Below are positions 1 through 9,804 of a stretch of DNA of 64,000 nt, one piece after another. Source of the DNA: Acetivibrio straminisolvens JCM 21531 (lineage in GTDB: Bacteria > Bacillota > Clostridia > Acetivibrionales > Acetivibrionaceae); contig NZ_BAVR01000001.1 in the NCBI RefSeq assembly GCF_000521465.1, positions 1 to 64,000 on the forward strand, written 5' to 3'. Every line of letters begins with the position of its first letter. Positions within the stretch are counted from its first letter, which is position 1. The notes under the pieces are model-generated. The model ran no database searches and was not told the DNA's origin. It saw nothing but the letters and a program-made list of their open reading frames with translations. Made by a program: the position numbers and the translations under genes.

Positions 1-82
1 CATACTAACCTGTGTAAAATAATATAAAATCTTTAAATTTAAGGAAGGGAGGATCTAACTTAGAAAAGCTAAAAAAATTGTC

Positions 83-769
83 TTGACAATGGGGAGCATT
101 ATACAAGTTGCCTCAGATTTGGATGACGAGCATAGGATGAACCTGGTTGTACCTCCCGGAGCATGGGGAAATTGGGTTAATTGCGGTGGATGGTTGGTTA
201 TTAACGGATATCATGTGGACTTAATTTTACGTGATATAAAAAGGGTGGAACAAGTAATCAAAGAGACAGAACAAGGAATTGTTACTACGAATTATCAGAC
301 GGGGCATCCCCATGGATACATTAGTGCTATGTATCGCGGCGAATTGGCGATAAGCGAAATACTATATTCAAAGAATGAAAGAATACGGGAATTAAAAAAA
401 CGGGCAGAAATTTATCCCGCTGCATTGAGGAAAAGTTTAGTTGACTTTTTTATGTTTGAAGCAGAGTTCTCTTTAATGTTTGTGAAAGCAAATTTGAGCT
501 CAGGCGATAAATATTATATTGCAGGGCATGCTTTTCGTGCAATTTCATGTATAAATCAAGTATTGTTTGCATGCAACAATGTTTATTGCATTAATGAAAA
601 GAAAGCAATAAAGCTGATTGATAATTTTGAATATAAGCCTGAAAAATATGCCGAAAGGGTGAATCGAGTTTTTGAAACGCTCGGTACTTCCCCAGTTGAA
701 TGCTGTGAAATGATTGAAAAGATTTATCATGAAGCAGGACAAATTGCTTCTGAAATTGAGGGTTTGTAA
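83..769 (+). CDS. Nucleotidyltransferase-family protein lacking its N-terminal catalytic motif
   Basis: The readable frame starts at TTG 83 or ATG 89 and gives about 228 aa. The segment GGWLVINGYHVDLILRDI (about residues 35-52) matches the third catalytic strand of MNT-type nucleotidyltransferase-fold proteins, and a helical HEPN-like C-terminal half follows. The GSxxxG...DxD motif that should lie about 40 residues earlier is absent. An AAGGAAGGGAGG Shine-Dalgarno (about 41-52) followed by a lysine-rich stretch suggests that a normal 5' end was joined to the middle of the gene by an internal deletion, or that a frameshift hides it. Enzymatic activity is therefore doubtful. Substrate unknown. 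Confidence 0.5.
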   Translation: MTMGSIIQVASDLDDEHRMNLVVPPGAWGNWVNCGGWLVINGYHVDLILRDIKRVEQVIKETEQGIVTTNYQTGHPHGYISAMYRGELAISEILYSKNERIRELKKRAEIYPAALRKSLVDFFMFEAEFSLMFVKANLSSGDKYYIAGHAFRAISCINQVLFACNNVYCINEKKAIKLIDNFEYKPEKYAERVNRVFETLGTSPVECCEMIEKIYHEAGQIASEIEGL

Positions 770-906
770 TATTAGAGATGTGATTTTTGACTTACAGAGC
801 AAGCCGTGCATAAGCTGTGAAAATCATGACAAGACAGTTTGGGTATTTAAAAAATTAAGAAGTAAAATAAAAAGATAAAATATAAAGAGATAAATATAAC
901 TTAGTA

Positions 907-1127
907 AAGAATTGGAATGGTCAGATAAAGGCGTGGAAATTATAAATGTTGGAACAAAATAAGCAGCAACTATGTTATAAAGCTACATAAAGGATATTTA
1001 TTAAACGACACCGGTTATATATACCCCGGAGCAAAATGTTATTAAAAGAGGATTTGGAGGAAAACATATACAAGTTAGATCGGATAAAGTTATGCCCTTT
1101 AAAATAAAGGCTGACTCAAAGAAATAA
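907..1127 (+). pseudogene. Remnant of a degraded small gene
   Basis: The 470 bases between the nucleotidyltransferase and the AraC-type gene hold no intact ORF. Frame-by-frame reading gives coherent peptide pieces: one around 907-955 (ELEWSDKGVEIINVGT), then LLNDTGYIYPG near 990-1030, and an uninterrupted C-terminal piece ending KIKADSKK at stop 1125-1127. They lie in different frames, so at least two indels are needed to join them. I do not recognise the family. It could also be chance coding-like sequence. Confidence 0.3.
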
Positions 1128-1239
1128 ATATTCTTGATGGAAAGAATATAGATATTGACCCATCGACTATACTGTGCACAGATTGTCGTATGAGAAAGCA
1201 TATTCTTTGATAATATCGATAATGAAAGGAGGTCGTTTG

Positions 1240-2118
1240 ATGGATTCTCTAAGCAGAATGAATAAAGCATTGGAATATATTGAAGAGCATCTGACAGAGG
1301 ATATCGATTATAGCGAAGTATCAAAAATTGCACACTGCTCGGAATATCATTTTAAAAGGATGTTTTCATTTTTATCGGGAGTTGGTTTGTCTGAATATAT
1401 TCGACGAAGAAGGCTGACGCTGGCTGCCCTTGATTTGAAAGATTCGAATTTGAGAATAATCGATGTAGCTGTCAAATACGGTTATGACTCGGCAGATTCA
1501 TTTTCTCGCGCTTTTTACTCTATGCATGGTGTTCTTCCTTCCGAAGCAAGAAATGAGAATACACAGATAAAAGCTTATCCTAGAATGACCTTTCAATTAT
1601 CGATTAAAGGAGGATGTGAAATGAATTACCGTATTGTTGAGAAAGGACCTTTTAAGTTGGTAGGATTTAAGAAGAGGGTACCGATAATTTTTAAAGGTAT
1701 CAATCCGGAGATTGCAAAAATGACTGAACTTTTAACTCCTGAGGTTATAAAAGAATTAAAAGCACTTTCAAATGTAGAGCCAACAGGGATTATTAGCGCA
1801 TCTGCAAACTTCTCGGAAGAAAGAATGAAAGAAAAAGGTGAGATGGATCATTATATCGGTGTGGCAACTACCGGTAATGAACCGGCAGGATATGATGTAT
1901 TGAAAGTAGAAGCCGGTACTTGGGCAGTTTTCGAATCCATTGGACCATTCCCGGAAACTCTTCAGAATGTGTGGGGAAGGATATACTCGGAGTGGTTCCC
2001 GTCATCAGGATATGAGGCGGTTGAGGGCCCCGAAATTTTGTGGAACGAAAGTCCGGATACTGCAAATCCAAAATATCGAAGTGAAATCTGGATTCCGGTA
2101 AAGAAAAAAGACTATTAG
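1240..2118 (+). CDS. AraC-family regulator with GyrI-like effector-binding domain
   Basis: This is a 292-aa two-domain regulator. Residues about 8-105 form an AraC/XylS double helix-turn-helix ([14 protein letters not shown]..., then [18 protein letters not shown]). Residues about 130-290 form a GyrI-like small-molecule-binding domain ([20 protein letters not shown]; a conserved aromatic/Glu-rich end near WNESPD and SEIWIPV). An upstream in-frame start at 1174 exists, but AAAGGAGG at 1225-1232 just before ATG 1240 decides the start. Proteins of this type usually sense hydrophobic drugs and switch on exporters. No target gene sits next to it, so its regulon is unknown. Confidence 0.85.
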   Translation: MDSLSRMNKALEYIEEHLTEDIDYSEVSKIAHCSEYHFKRMFSFLSGVGLSEYIRRRRLTLAALDLKDSNLRIIDVAVKYGYDSADSFSRAFYSMHGVLPSEARNENTQIKAYPRMTFQLSIKGGCEMNYRIVEKGPFKLVGFKKRVPIIFKGINPEIAKMTELLTPEVIKELKALSNVEPTGIISASANFSEERMKEKGEMDHYIGVATTGNEPAGYDVLKVEAGTWAVFESIGPFPETLQNVWGRIYSEWFPSSGYEAVEGPEILWNESPDTANPKYRSEIWIPVKKKDY

Positions 2119-2141
2119 TTATATCTGTGTTTATGATTATT

Positions 2142-2170
2142 AGTCACTCTCGGTTAGAGAGTGACTTTTT
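2142..2170 (+). terminator. Rho-independent terminator after the AraC-type gene
   Basis: AGTCACTCTC (2142-2151) pairs perfectly with GAGAGTGACT (2157-2166) around a 5-nt loop, and a run of T follows. It ends the AraC/GyrI transcript. Confidence 0.9.
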
Positions 2171-2198
2171 GGCCTCTTGGAATGAAATGAAAGAGGCC
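2171..2198 (+). repeat. Second hairpin directly after the terminator
   Basis: GGCCTCTT (2171-2178) and AAGAGGCC (2191-2198) form a perfect 8-bp stem around a 12-nt loop. No T-run follows, so it may be a backup structure or an mRNA-end stabiliser rather than a terminator. Confidence 0.6.
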
Positions 2199-2382
2199 AA
2201 AGCGAAGGGACTCGATGTCCCGAGCTTTTATTTATAAATGTTATGAGCATTATATACAAACACTTGGAAGATTGAACTGGGCTACTTTGGGTAATCGGTC
2301 GAACAAAGTGAATCTGAGATTGGGATTAAAGGTACTTGGGTTAACAAACTTTATTTATATAAGGAAAAAATTTTCAACATAC

Positions 2383-2412
2383 ATTGTAATACGAGGTAAT
2401 TTGTGTTACAAT
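2383..2412 (+). promoter_or_regulatory. Promoter overlapping a PadR-type operator
   Basis: A -35 box TTGTAA (2384-2389) and a -10 box TACAAT (2407-2412) are separated by 17 nt. The two boxes lie inside an inverted repeat: ATTGTAATAC (2383-2392) against GTGTTACAAT (2403-2412), with one mismatch. An operator covering both promoter boxes just upstream of padR is the expected arrangement for PadR autorepression. Confidence 0.7.
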
Positions 2413-2445
2413 ATAATTGGTAATACAATGCAGGAGGTGGTATCT

Positions 2446-2805
2446 ATGAATAAAGAGCTTATGAAAGGAAGCATTGATATACTTCTGTTGCTGTTAATAG
2501 CTAAGGAGGATTTATACGGGTATGAAATAGCTAAAAAGCTAAAAGAAAAAAGCAATTATTTATACAATATCGGGGAAGGGACCCTATATCCTGCCCTTCA
2601 AAGAATGGAGAAAAAAGGACTGATTAAATCCTATTGGGGTGATTCCGATAGCGGTGGCAGGCGTAAATATTATTCTATTACGGAAGAAGGTAAAAAGCAG
2701 CTTGCTAAAAGATTAGACGAGTGGGATATGCTGAGTAAATTGGTAAATTCGTGTAAGGAGGGGTTTGTATGCACCAATTTGATGAATACATTAACACAAT
2801 CATAA
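2446..2805 (+). CDS. PadR-family transcriptional repressor
   Basis: This is a 119-aa protein, the usual size of the short PadR subfamily. The winged helix spans residues 10-95, with the hallmark segments DLYGYEIAKKL and EGTLYPALQRMEKKGLI. A longer upstream reading frame exists from 2215, but AGGAGGTGG just before ATG 2446 and the promoter at 2384-2412 fix the start. The next gene starts inside this one (37-nt overlap), so the pair is translationally coupled. PadR/membrane-protein pairs of this layout commonly respond to envelope stress or antimicrobial compounds. Confidence 0.9.
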   Translation: MNKELMKGSIDILLLLLIAKEDLYGYEIAKKLKEKSNYLYNIGEGTLYPALQRMEKKGLIKSYWGDSDSGGRRKYYSITEEGKKQLAKRLDEWDMLSKLVNSCKEGFVCTNLMNTLTQS

Positions 2806-3431
2806 AAGACTTGAAGATAAGCAAAAAGAAAAAAGATGAAATAGCTGAAGAGTTTTTGGATCATTTGCAAATGTTAAAGAAAGAGTATTTATCAAAAGGT
2901 ATGAGTGAAATTGATGCTGTTAAACAAGCTATGATTACTTTTGGTGAAGAAAACCGCCTAAAAAGAGAATTGTCAAAAAGTCTGCTAAGCTATAAGAGCT
3001 TTCATAACATTATTGGTGGTGTAATCATACTTTTAATTGTTTTTATAATTGGAAAATATATTTCCGTGCCTGTATACGGCCCAAAATATTGGGATCTCCC
3101 AATTTCCAGCATATTATTTTATACTCTTATACCAAATGATATAATCTTTATTGCCCTTGGATATTATCTTCCTATCTTTTCAAAAAGGATGGAGAGGATT
3201 CGGAATATTATTTTAGTTGCTACTGTAATAGGAGTTTTAAGGAGGGGATTAATGCTTTTGCTCTTTCCGACACCGTGGAATGGTTTGGAACTTTACATGA
3301 AATTAATTATCCTGATATCTCCATTGAGTATTGTTTCGCATGTCATTGGATATGTGTTTGGGTTTGTGCTATTACAATTATTTCACAGAACATCGGAGGT
3401 TTGTAAAAGATTGGTTTTGAAAATATTCTGA
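2769..3431 (+). CDS. PadR-associated membrane protein with DUF1700/permease-prefix-like N-terminus
   Basis: This 220-aa protein starts with a cytoplasmic helical domain of about 70 residues (MHQFDEYINTII...EIAEEFLDHL...AVKQAMITFGEENRL), the pattern seen in DUF1700 and permease-prefix domains encoded beside PadR genes. About four membrane helices follow (near residues 77-95, 105-128, 140-160 and 180-205). It overlaps padR by 37 nt and has GTAAGGAGGGG upstream of ATG 2769. The role is probably signal input or a PadR-controlled envelope function; no enzymatic motif is visible. Confidence 0.75.
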   Translation: MHQFDEYINTIIKDLKISKKKKDEIAEEFLDHLQMLKKEYLSKGMSEIDAVKQAMITFGEENRLKRELSKSLLSYKSFHNIIGGVIILLIVFIIGKYISVPVYGPKYWDLPISSILFYTLIPNDIIFIALGYYLPIFSKRMERIRNIILVATVIGVLRRGLMLLLFPTPWNGLELYMKLIILISPLSIVSHVIGYVFGFVLLQLFHRTSEVCKRLVLKIF

Positions 3432-3478
3432 TTAGTTATAGAATATGTAATAGAGGTATCAATGTATAATAGTATGAG

Positions 3479-3509
3479 CCTTTTTGGTTACCTGAAAAGT
3501 ACCAAAAGG
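3479..3509 (+). promoter_or_regulatory. Inverted repeat upstream of the WYL genes
   Basis: CCTTTTTGGTTAC (3479-3491) and GTACCAAAAGG (3499-3509) form an imperfect inverted repeat 22 nt before the first WYL gene. There is no T-run after it, so an operator for autoregulation is more likely than a terminator. Assignment is inferred from position only. Confidence 0.4.
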
Positions 3510-3527
3510 TATTTATGATAGAATTAA

Positions 3528-5894
<2,367 letters not shown>

Positions 5895-5908
5895 TTTGCA
5901 TAATATAT

Positions 5909-5947
5909 AAAAAGTTTGCAGTCTTTTATTAAAGATGCAAACTTTTT
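5909..5947 (+). terminator. Strong terminator between WYL operon and Y RNA locus
   Basis: AAAAAGTTTGCA (5909-5920) pairs perfectly with TGCAAACTTTTT (5936-5947). An inner CTTT/AAAG extension leaves a small loop, and T/A runs flank both sides, so it could act in both directions. It isolates the Y RNA transcription unit. Confidence 0.9.
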
Positions 5948-5950
5948 GTC

Positions 5951-5979
5951 TGTTAATTGGTAAATTATTCTCATATACT
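5951..5979 (+). promoter_or_regulatory. Candidate promoter of the Y RNA-Ro operon
   Basis: TATACT (5974-5979) is a good -10 box placed 7 nt before the first paired base of Y RNA 1 (5987). The matching -35 position (5951-5956, TGTTAA, 17-nt spacing) is weak, which would suit a regulated promoter. Confidence 0.5.
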
Positions 5980-5986
5980 AAAAATG

Positions 5987-6056
5987 TAGTGAGCAGCGCA
6001 GAAAAGAGTTACTTCATAGTTGGATGAATCATACTCTTTTTGATTTTCTCTCACTA
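5987..6056 (+). ncRNA. Y-type RNA 1 (minimal form, no tRNA module)
   Basis: This 70-nt RNA folds into one rod. TAGTGAG (5987-5993) pairs with CTCACTA (6050-6056), AAAAGAG (6002-6008) with CTCTTTT (6034-6040), and TTCAT (6013-6017) with ATGAA (6024-6028). It shares with the next two RNAs the 5' block AGTTACTTC (6007-6015) and the 3' block GATTTTCTC (6042-6050), which frame the internal loop typical of Ro-binding stems. Where the others carry a tRNA-like insert it has only a short hairpin. It is the first of three tandem copies directly upstream of the Ro gene. Confidence 0.75.
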
Positions 6057-6065
6057 TGAATATAA

Positions 6066-6194
6066 GTTGGGTAGTGTAGACTAGAGTTACTTCGCCTTTT
6101 AAGCGAGAGGTCACCGGTTCGAGTCCGGTCATGGAAATTCCATGTAGCTCAGGTGGTAGAGCACTTTACAAACTCTAATCGGTTTTCTCCCAAC
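6066..6194 (+). ncRNA. yrlA: Y-type RNA 2 with permuted Lys(UUU)-like tRNA module (YrlA-like)
   Basis: The outer stem is GTTGGG (6066-6071)/CCCAAC (6189-6194) and the inner stem TAGAGTT (6082-6088)/AACTCTA (6171-6177), with the shared AGTTACTTC and GGTTTTCTC blocks. The insert is a tRNA opened between D and anticodon arms and closed at the acceptor end. It has an anticodon stem TTCGC (6091-6095)/GCGAG (6103-6107) with loop CTTTTAA (anticodon TTT, Lys). A 5-nt variable loop follows, then T-arm ACCGG/CCGGT (6113-6129) with loop TTCGAGT. The acceptor stem CATGGA/TCCATG (6130-6144) is closed by AAT. Positions T8/A9 and D-arm GCTC/GAGC (6147-6162) with loop AGGTGGTA complete it. Bacterial YrlA RNAs are known to mimic tRNA in this permuted way. 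Confidence 0.88.
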
Positions 6195-6199
6195 GAATA

Positions 6200-6336
6200 C
6201 TTGGGCAGTGCAGGAAGGAGTTACTTCGGAAACTGGGACGTGAAAACGTGTGCAGGTGCAAGTCCTGCCCCCAAATTTTGGGGTGGCGGAATGAGTAGAC
6301 GCGACAGTAATAGTCTCCTTCCGATTTTCTCCCAAG
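6200..6336 (+). ncRNA. Y-type RNA 3 with permuted class-II (Leu-like) tRNA module
   Basis: The outer stem is CTTGGG (6200-6205)/CCCAAG (6331-6336) and the inner stem GGAAGGAG (6213-6220)/CTCCTTCC (6315-6322). The shared AGTTACTTC (6219-6227) and GATTTTCTC blocks are present. The insert holds a variable-arm-like hairpin ACGTG-AAAA-CGTGT (6238-6251, two wobble pairs) and a T-arm GCAGG/CCTGC (6252-6268) with loop TGCAAGT. An acceptor stem CCCCAA/TTGGGG (6269-6283) is closed by ATT. The D-arm TGGCGGAATGAGTAGACGCG is of the kind found in tRNA-Leu, with GCG (6286-6288) pairing CGC (6300-6302). No clear anticodon arm is visible. It starts only 5 nt after Y RNA 2, so both are probably cut from one precursor. 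Confidence 0.82.
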
Positions 6337-6358
6337 AATAATTTCCTGAGAAAGGGGA

Positions 6359-7837
6359 ATGACAATGTCTAAGTTTAATTTAGGGGTCGCAAAAGCTAAA
6401 AAAACAGTAAATAATGAGGGCGCAATTGCTTACTCGATGAGTGACAAGGAAAAGCTTATTACGCAAGTATTAACGAGTCTTTTTAATGAAAATAAATTTT
6501 ACGGAGATAATTCTCAGGATATATTAAATACCGCTAGGAATGTAATAAAGAGTGAAGCCTCTTTTGTTGCCAACTTGTGTATTTTCGCAAGGAAAGAGAT
6601 GCATTTGAGAACAATATCCCATGTTTTGGTATCGGAGCTTGCAAAAAGTACAGAGGGAAAAGAATACGTGAGAAGAACTTTATATGAGATAATTGAGCGC
6701 CCTGACGATATGACAGAGGTACTTTCATATTTTATAAATACATACGGTAAACCTATACCAAACTCGATGAAGAAAGGTTTGGCGGACAGCTTCGGCAAAT
6801 TTGACGAGTATCAGCTGGCAAAATACAATAGAAAAAATACTGTAAAATTAAAAGATATTTTATGCCTGGTTCACCCAAAGGCCAAAGATGAAAACCAAAA
6901 TGACCTTTGGAAGAGACTTTTGGAAGACAGGCTTGAAACTCCTGTTACATGGGAAACGGAGCTGTCGATGAAAGGAAATACAAAAGCGACATGGGAAAGG
7001 TTGATTGAGGAGAACAGACTGGGATATATGGCGATGATGAGAAATCTTCGTAATATAATCAACTCGGGAGCATCCAATATAGATAAAGTATACGCATATT
7101 TGACTGATGAAGAGAGGGTTTTAAAGAACAAGCAGTTGCCTTTCAGGTACTATAGCGCGTATAAGGTATTGAAAAATGAAGGAATAGGAACCTCGAAGAT
7201 TTATGATGCTTTGGAAATTGCAATAAAAACATCAACCAAAAATATTAAGAGACTTCCCGGAAAAACATTAATCGCTGCAGACGTTTCCGGTTCTATGAAT
7301 TTCCCTTTTAGTGCAAGAAGCGATCTGACATGTGCCGAGGTTGCCGTATTGATGCTGTCAATTGCAAACTATATATGTGAAGAGACCATTACGATGACTT
7401 TTGACGACAGTCTATATGCATGTAATCTGTCAACGCAAAACGGTATAATTGCCAATGCAAACAGTATCAAAGTAAACGGCGGGGGAACTGATATTACTTT
7501 ACCGCTACGCTATTTGCTGGATAAGAGGATATTCGTTGACCGCATTATTTTATTGTCCGACAATGAGATAAACAGAGGATACACAGATGGCGTCGGCTAT
7601 GGTGGATCGAAGGCTTGTCAGGCTTTTGTTGAGAGATATAAAAAGTGGATAAATCCTGATGTCTGGGTTCATGCGATAGATATGCAGGGATATGGCACGC
7701 AGCAGTTTAAAGGCAAGAATGTAAACATCATTGCCGGATGGATCGAGAGAGTATTCGATTTTATATCTTCAGTAGAGCAAGGTATGGATTCTTTGGCTGA
7801 AAAAATCGGAAACTACTATTTTAAGCAGAGTGGGTGA
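6359..7837 (+). CDS. rsr: Ro60 orthologue (TROVE-vWA ring protein, Rsr)
   Basis: This is a 492-aa protein of normal Ro60/Rsr length. The N-terminal ~290 residues form the TROVE HEAT-like ring (NEGAIAYSMSDKEKLITQVL; KLKDILCLVHPKAK; ENRLGYMAMMRNLRNII; LPFRYYSAYKVL). The C-terminal ~180 residues are a vWA domain with an intact metal-ion-dependent adhesion motif DVSGSMNF (from about residue 308) and a later GGGTDI. Ro60 binds Y RNAs on its outer surface and 3' ends of damaged or misfolded RNAs in its central hole; in bacteria it also tethers PNPase through the Y RNA. GAAAGGGG (about 6350-6356) supports ATG 6359 or 6365. The Y RNAs end 22 nt upstream, giving an RNA-protein operon. Confidence 0.95.
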   Translation: MTMSKFNLGVAKAKKTVNNEGAIAYSMSDKEKLITQVLTSLFNENKFYGDNSQDILNTARNVIKSEASFVANLCIFARKEMHLRTISHVLVSELAKSTEGKEYVRRTLYEIIERPDDMTEVLSYFINTYGKPIPNSMKKGLADSFGKFDEYQLAKYNRKNTVKLKDILCLVHPKAKDENQNDLWKRLLEDRLETPVTWETELSMKGNTKATWERLIEENRLGYMAMMRNLRNIINSGASNIDKVYAYLTDEERVLKNKQLPFRYYSAYKVLKNEGIGTSKIYDALEIAIKTSTKNIKRLPGKTLIAADVSGSMNFPFSARSDLTCAEVAVLMLSIANYICEETITMTFDDSLYACNLSTQNGIIANANSIKVNGGGTDITLPLRYLLDKRIFVDRIILLSDNEINRGYTDGVGYGGSKACQAFVERYKKWINPDVWVHAIDMQGYGTQQFKGKNVNIIAGWIERVFDFISSVEQGMDSLAEKIGNYYFKQSG

Positions 7838-7841
7838 TTTT

Positions 7842-9419
7842 ATGACGGAACTCTTTGATAAAAGTTCGGCACACTATGTTCTGCTGCAGCCTGTAAAATT
7901 GTTTGGGCACCCTAACGCTAAAGACAAGATTGATTTGCTAAATTCGTTAAGGAATTATGCAGATTTAGGGGATATAGAATATGTATATCCCCTTGTCTTT
8001 GAAAAGGACACGGAGCTTGCGTGGACTGCTGCCCAAATAGTTTCAGAGGTAATGGGAAAAGTACAGGGAAAGCAGTGGAACATGGTTTATGACCGTGTTA
8101 AATACACTAATATAAATATAGATAGGATGAGCATACTTTTAAAATTTTCTCCTGAAGTTTCCGTTCATCTTTTGGGGGTGGCTTCCCTTAATTATAATGG
8201 ATATATAAGAGAAAAAGCACTAAAACTTGCTTCGGGTTTGTCGGATTCAAGGATAGTTCCATATATACTGTTAAGGCTGAATGACTGGGTGCTGCCAGTG
8301 AGAAATTTAGCTTTACATATTTTAAGAAGCAAGTTTACTACTGAAAATTTTGATGCATTTATTGATAACTTTTATCTTGTCGATAAGCTTCAAAATGCGC
8401 TAAGAGTTGACCTTAAGAGTATAAGAGAGGAGATTGCGGACTATCTTAAGGAAGATACTATGCTGAATAATTTAATGCTCAGATTAAAGAACCCTAATGT
8501 TAAATTGCGTCGGTTCTGTTATTGGTTACTGGAAGATAAGATTGCTGATGATGATATTATAAATTCTGCACTAAAAGATAAATCCTTTGAAATACATATG
8601 TGGCTTGTTGATGCGATAAAAAATCTGGATGAGGACAGACGGGATGATGTTATCGAGAAACTTCTTCAAGACAAATCTGCAAAAGTGAAAACAGCGGTAC
8701 TGAGAAATTATGAAGAGATTGTTTGCCTAAAATTCAAGGAAAGACTTGTTAGCCTTGTAGCAGATGATAATGCATCGGTTCGTGATGAGGCGAGGTTTAT
8801 TTGTAAAAAGCATTCAATAATAAAGGATTTTCCGGAATTCTATAGGCAGCAAATACTTATAAATCCTGTCCCGGGTGCGTTGATTGGCTTGGGTGAGACC
8901 GGAAACAAGAGTGATTATGATATTGTTTGCAAGTTCTTTAACCATGAGGAGCCTAAATTTAAAGTTGCAGCTATGACGGCTATGTGGTATCTGTCGAAAG
9001 ATGATACAGTTAAGCATGTTATGGATTTTCTTGAATCGGATATCCCCAAAATTAAGAAGACTGCGAAAAAGTTTTTAAAAAATTCTAAAATGCCAACGGT
9101 ACTTTTTCAAATGAAAGATAAGCTTAAGGGTGGTAATGCTGATATAAAACTGTTGGCTCTTGAAATAATTTGCGGTTACGGAGGATGGCACGCTCTTGAA
9201 GGTATCTTGTTTGTAATTGCAAATAACGAGGGAATAGTACAGAATAAGGCGAAGGAATTATTGAATAAATGGCTCATTAGAGCTACCAATATTTATTATA
9301 AGCCGGATGAAGCTACAGGTAAGAGAATTCAAAGCCTATGTGATGACATCAAAAAGAAAAATATTCTTCTACCATCTACATTAAAAGAGTTAAGTTTTCT
9401 TATAGAAACGAGAATTTAG
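7842..9419 (+). CDS. HEAT-repeat scaffold protein of the Ro operon
   Basis: About 525 aa, all-helical, with repeated units such as REKALKLASGLSDSRIVPY, LPVRNLALHILRS and AKVKTAVLRNYEEIV, the pattern of PBS/HEAT repeats across the whole chain. No catalytic motif, signal or membrane segment is visible. ATG 7842 lies 4 nt past the Ro stop; an in-frame GTG at 7830 would overlap Ro. Either way the two are translationally coupled. A superhelical protein tied so closely to Ro probably binds RNA or Ro itself. This is inference; I know no named family member. Confidence 0.75.
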   Translation: MTELFDKSSAHYVLLQPVKLFGHPNAKDKIDLLNSLRNYADLGDIEYVYPLVFEKDTELAWTAAQIVSEVMGKVQGKQWNMVYDRVKYTNINIDRMSILLKFSPEVSVHLLGVASLNYNGYIREKALKLASGLSDSRIVPYILLRLNDWVLPVRNLALHILRSKFTTENFDAFIDNFYLVDKLQNALRVDLKSIREEIADYLKEDTMLNNLMLRLKNPNVKLRRFCYWLLEDKIADDDIINSALKDKSFEIHMWLVDAIKNLDEDRRDDVIEKLLQDKSAKVKTAVLRNYEEIVCLKFKERLVSLVADDNASVRDEARFICKKHSIIKDFPEFYRQQILINPVPGALIGLGETGNKSDYDIVCKFFNHEEPKFKVAAMTAMWYLSKDDTVKHVMDFLESDIPKIKKTAKKFLKNSKMPTVLFQMKDKLKGGNADIKLLALEIICGYGGWHALEGILFVIANNEGIVQNKAKELLNKWLIRATNIYYKPDEATGKRIQSLCDDIKKKNILLPSTLKELSFLIETRI

Positions 9420-9431
9420 GAGCTGATAGTA

Positions 9432-9671
9432 ATGAATGTGATTATAAATATAAAGGATAATAATTTTGGACTGGAAGATGGAGCGGTAATAAGAGCAAAA
9501 GATTTAGGCAATGAATTTGTTATCGAAGCTAATTCTTTAGGGTTAACTTCTTTGGCAAAACATCTGCTGATTCTGGCTTCCCAGAAATTTGAAAGCGGAG
9601 ATCATGTTCATTATGAAGCGGGTATGATGCTTGAGAAAGGATCAGTTAATTTTGTTATCGAGAAAATCTAA
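9432..9671 (+). CDS. Imm32-like small protein
   Basis: This 79-aa protein starts at ATG 9432, 12 nt after the HEAT gene, with TAGGAG upstream. The order of features matches the Imm32 family: an N-terminal strand pair, NSLGLTSLAKHLLILASQKF in the middle, then HVHYEAGMMLEKGS and a closing FVIEKI. Imm32 proteins were defined as predicted immunity proteins of polymorphic toxin systems. No toxin gene lies beside it. In this operon it may neutralise a nuclease toxin or act as a small accessory subunit. Confidence 0.65.
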   Translation: MNVIINIKDNNFGLEDGAVIRAKDLGNEFVIEANSLGLTSLAKHLLILASQKFESGDHVHYEAGMMLEKGSVNFVIEKI

Positions 9672-9720
9672 GATTGCTATCAGCCGTATAATAAATTGCA
9701 AAGCGCTTGAGTTGCATTGA

Positions 9721-9749
9721 TTGACAGATAGTGGACGGTATAGTAAAAT
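9721..9749 (+). promoter_or_regulatory. Consensus sigma-A promoter for the 41-aa gene
   Basis: TTGACA (9721-9726, perfect -35) and TAAAAT (9744-9749) are spaced by exactly 17 nt. The start of transcription would be near 9756, about 50 nt before ATG 9805. Confidence 0.7.
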
Positions 9750-9804
9750 AAGCACATGGTTGCTAGTATATTCAGTAAATTAGTTTTTGAAAGGAGGATG
9801 AACC

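Noticed and set aside
6091-6162. A genuine tRNA-Lys gene
   Set aside because: The arms are in permuted order (anticodon, T, acceptor, D), the acceptor end is closed by a 3-nt loop, and the module is embedded in a Y RNA stem; no mature tRNA ends or CCA exist.
6252-6302. A genuine or fragmentary tRNA-Leu gene
   Set aside because: T-arm precedes D-arm, the acceptor stem forms a closed hairpin, and the flanks pair as the Y RNA stem.
6129-6365. Short ORFs on both strands over the Y RNA locus
   Set aside because: They overlap highly structured RNA, lack ribosome-binding sites and their peptides look like translated stem-loops.
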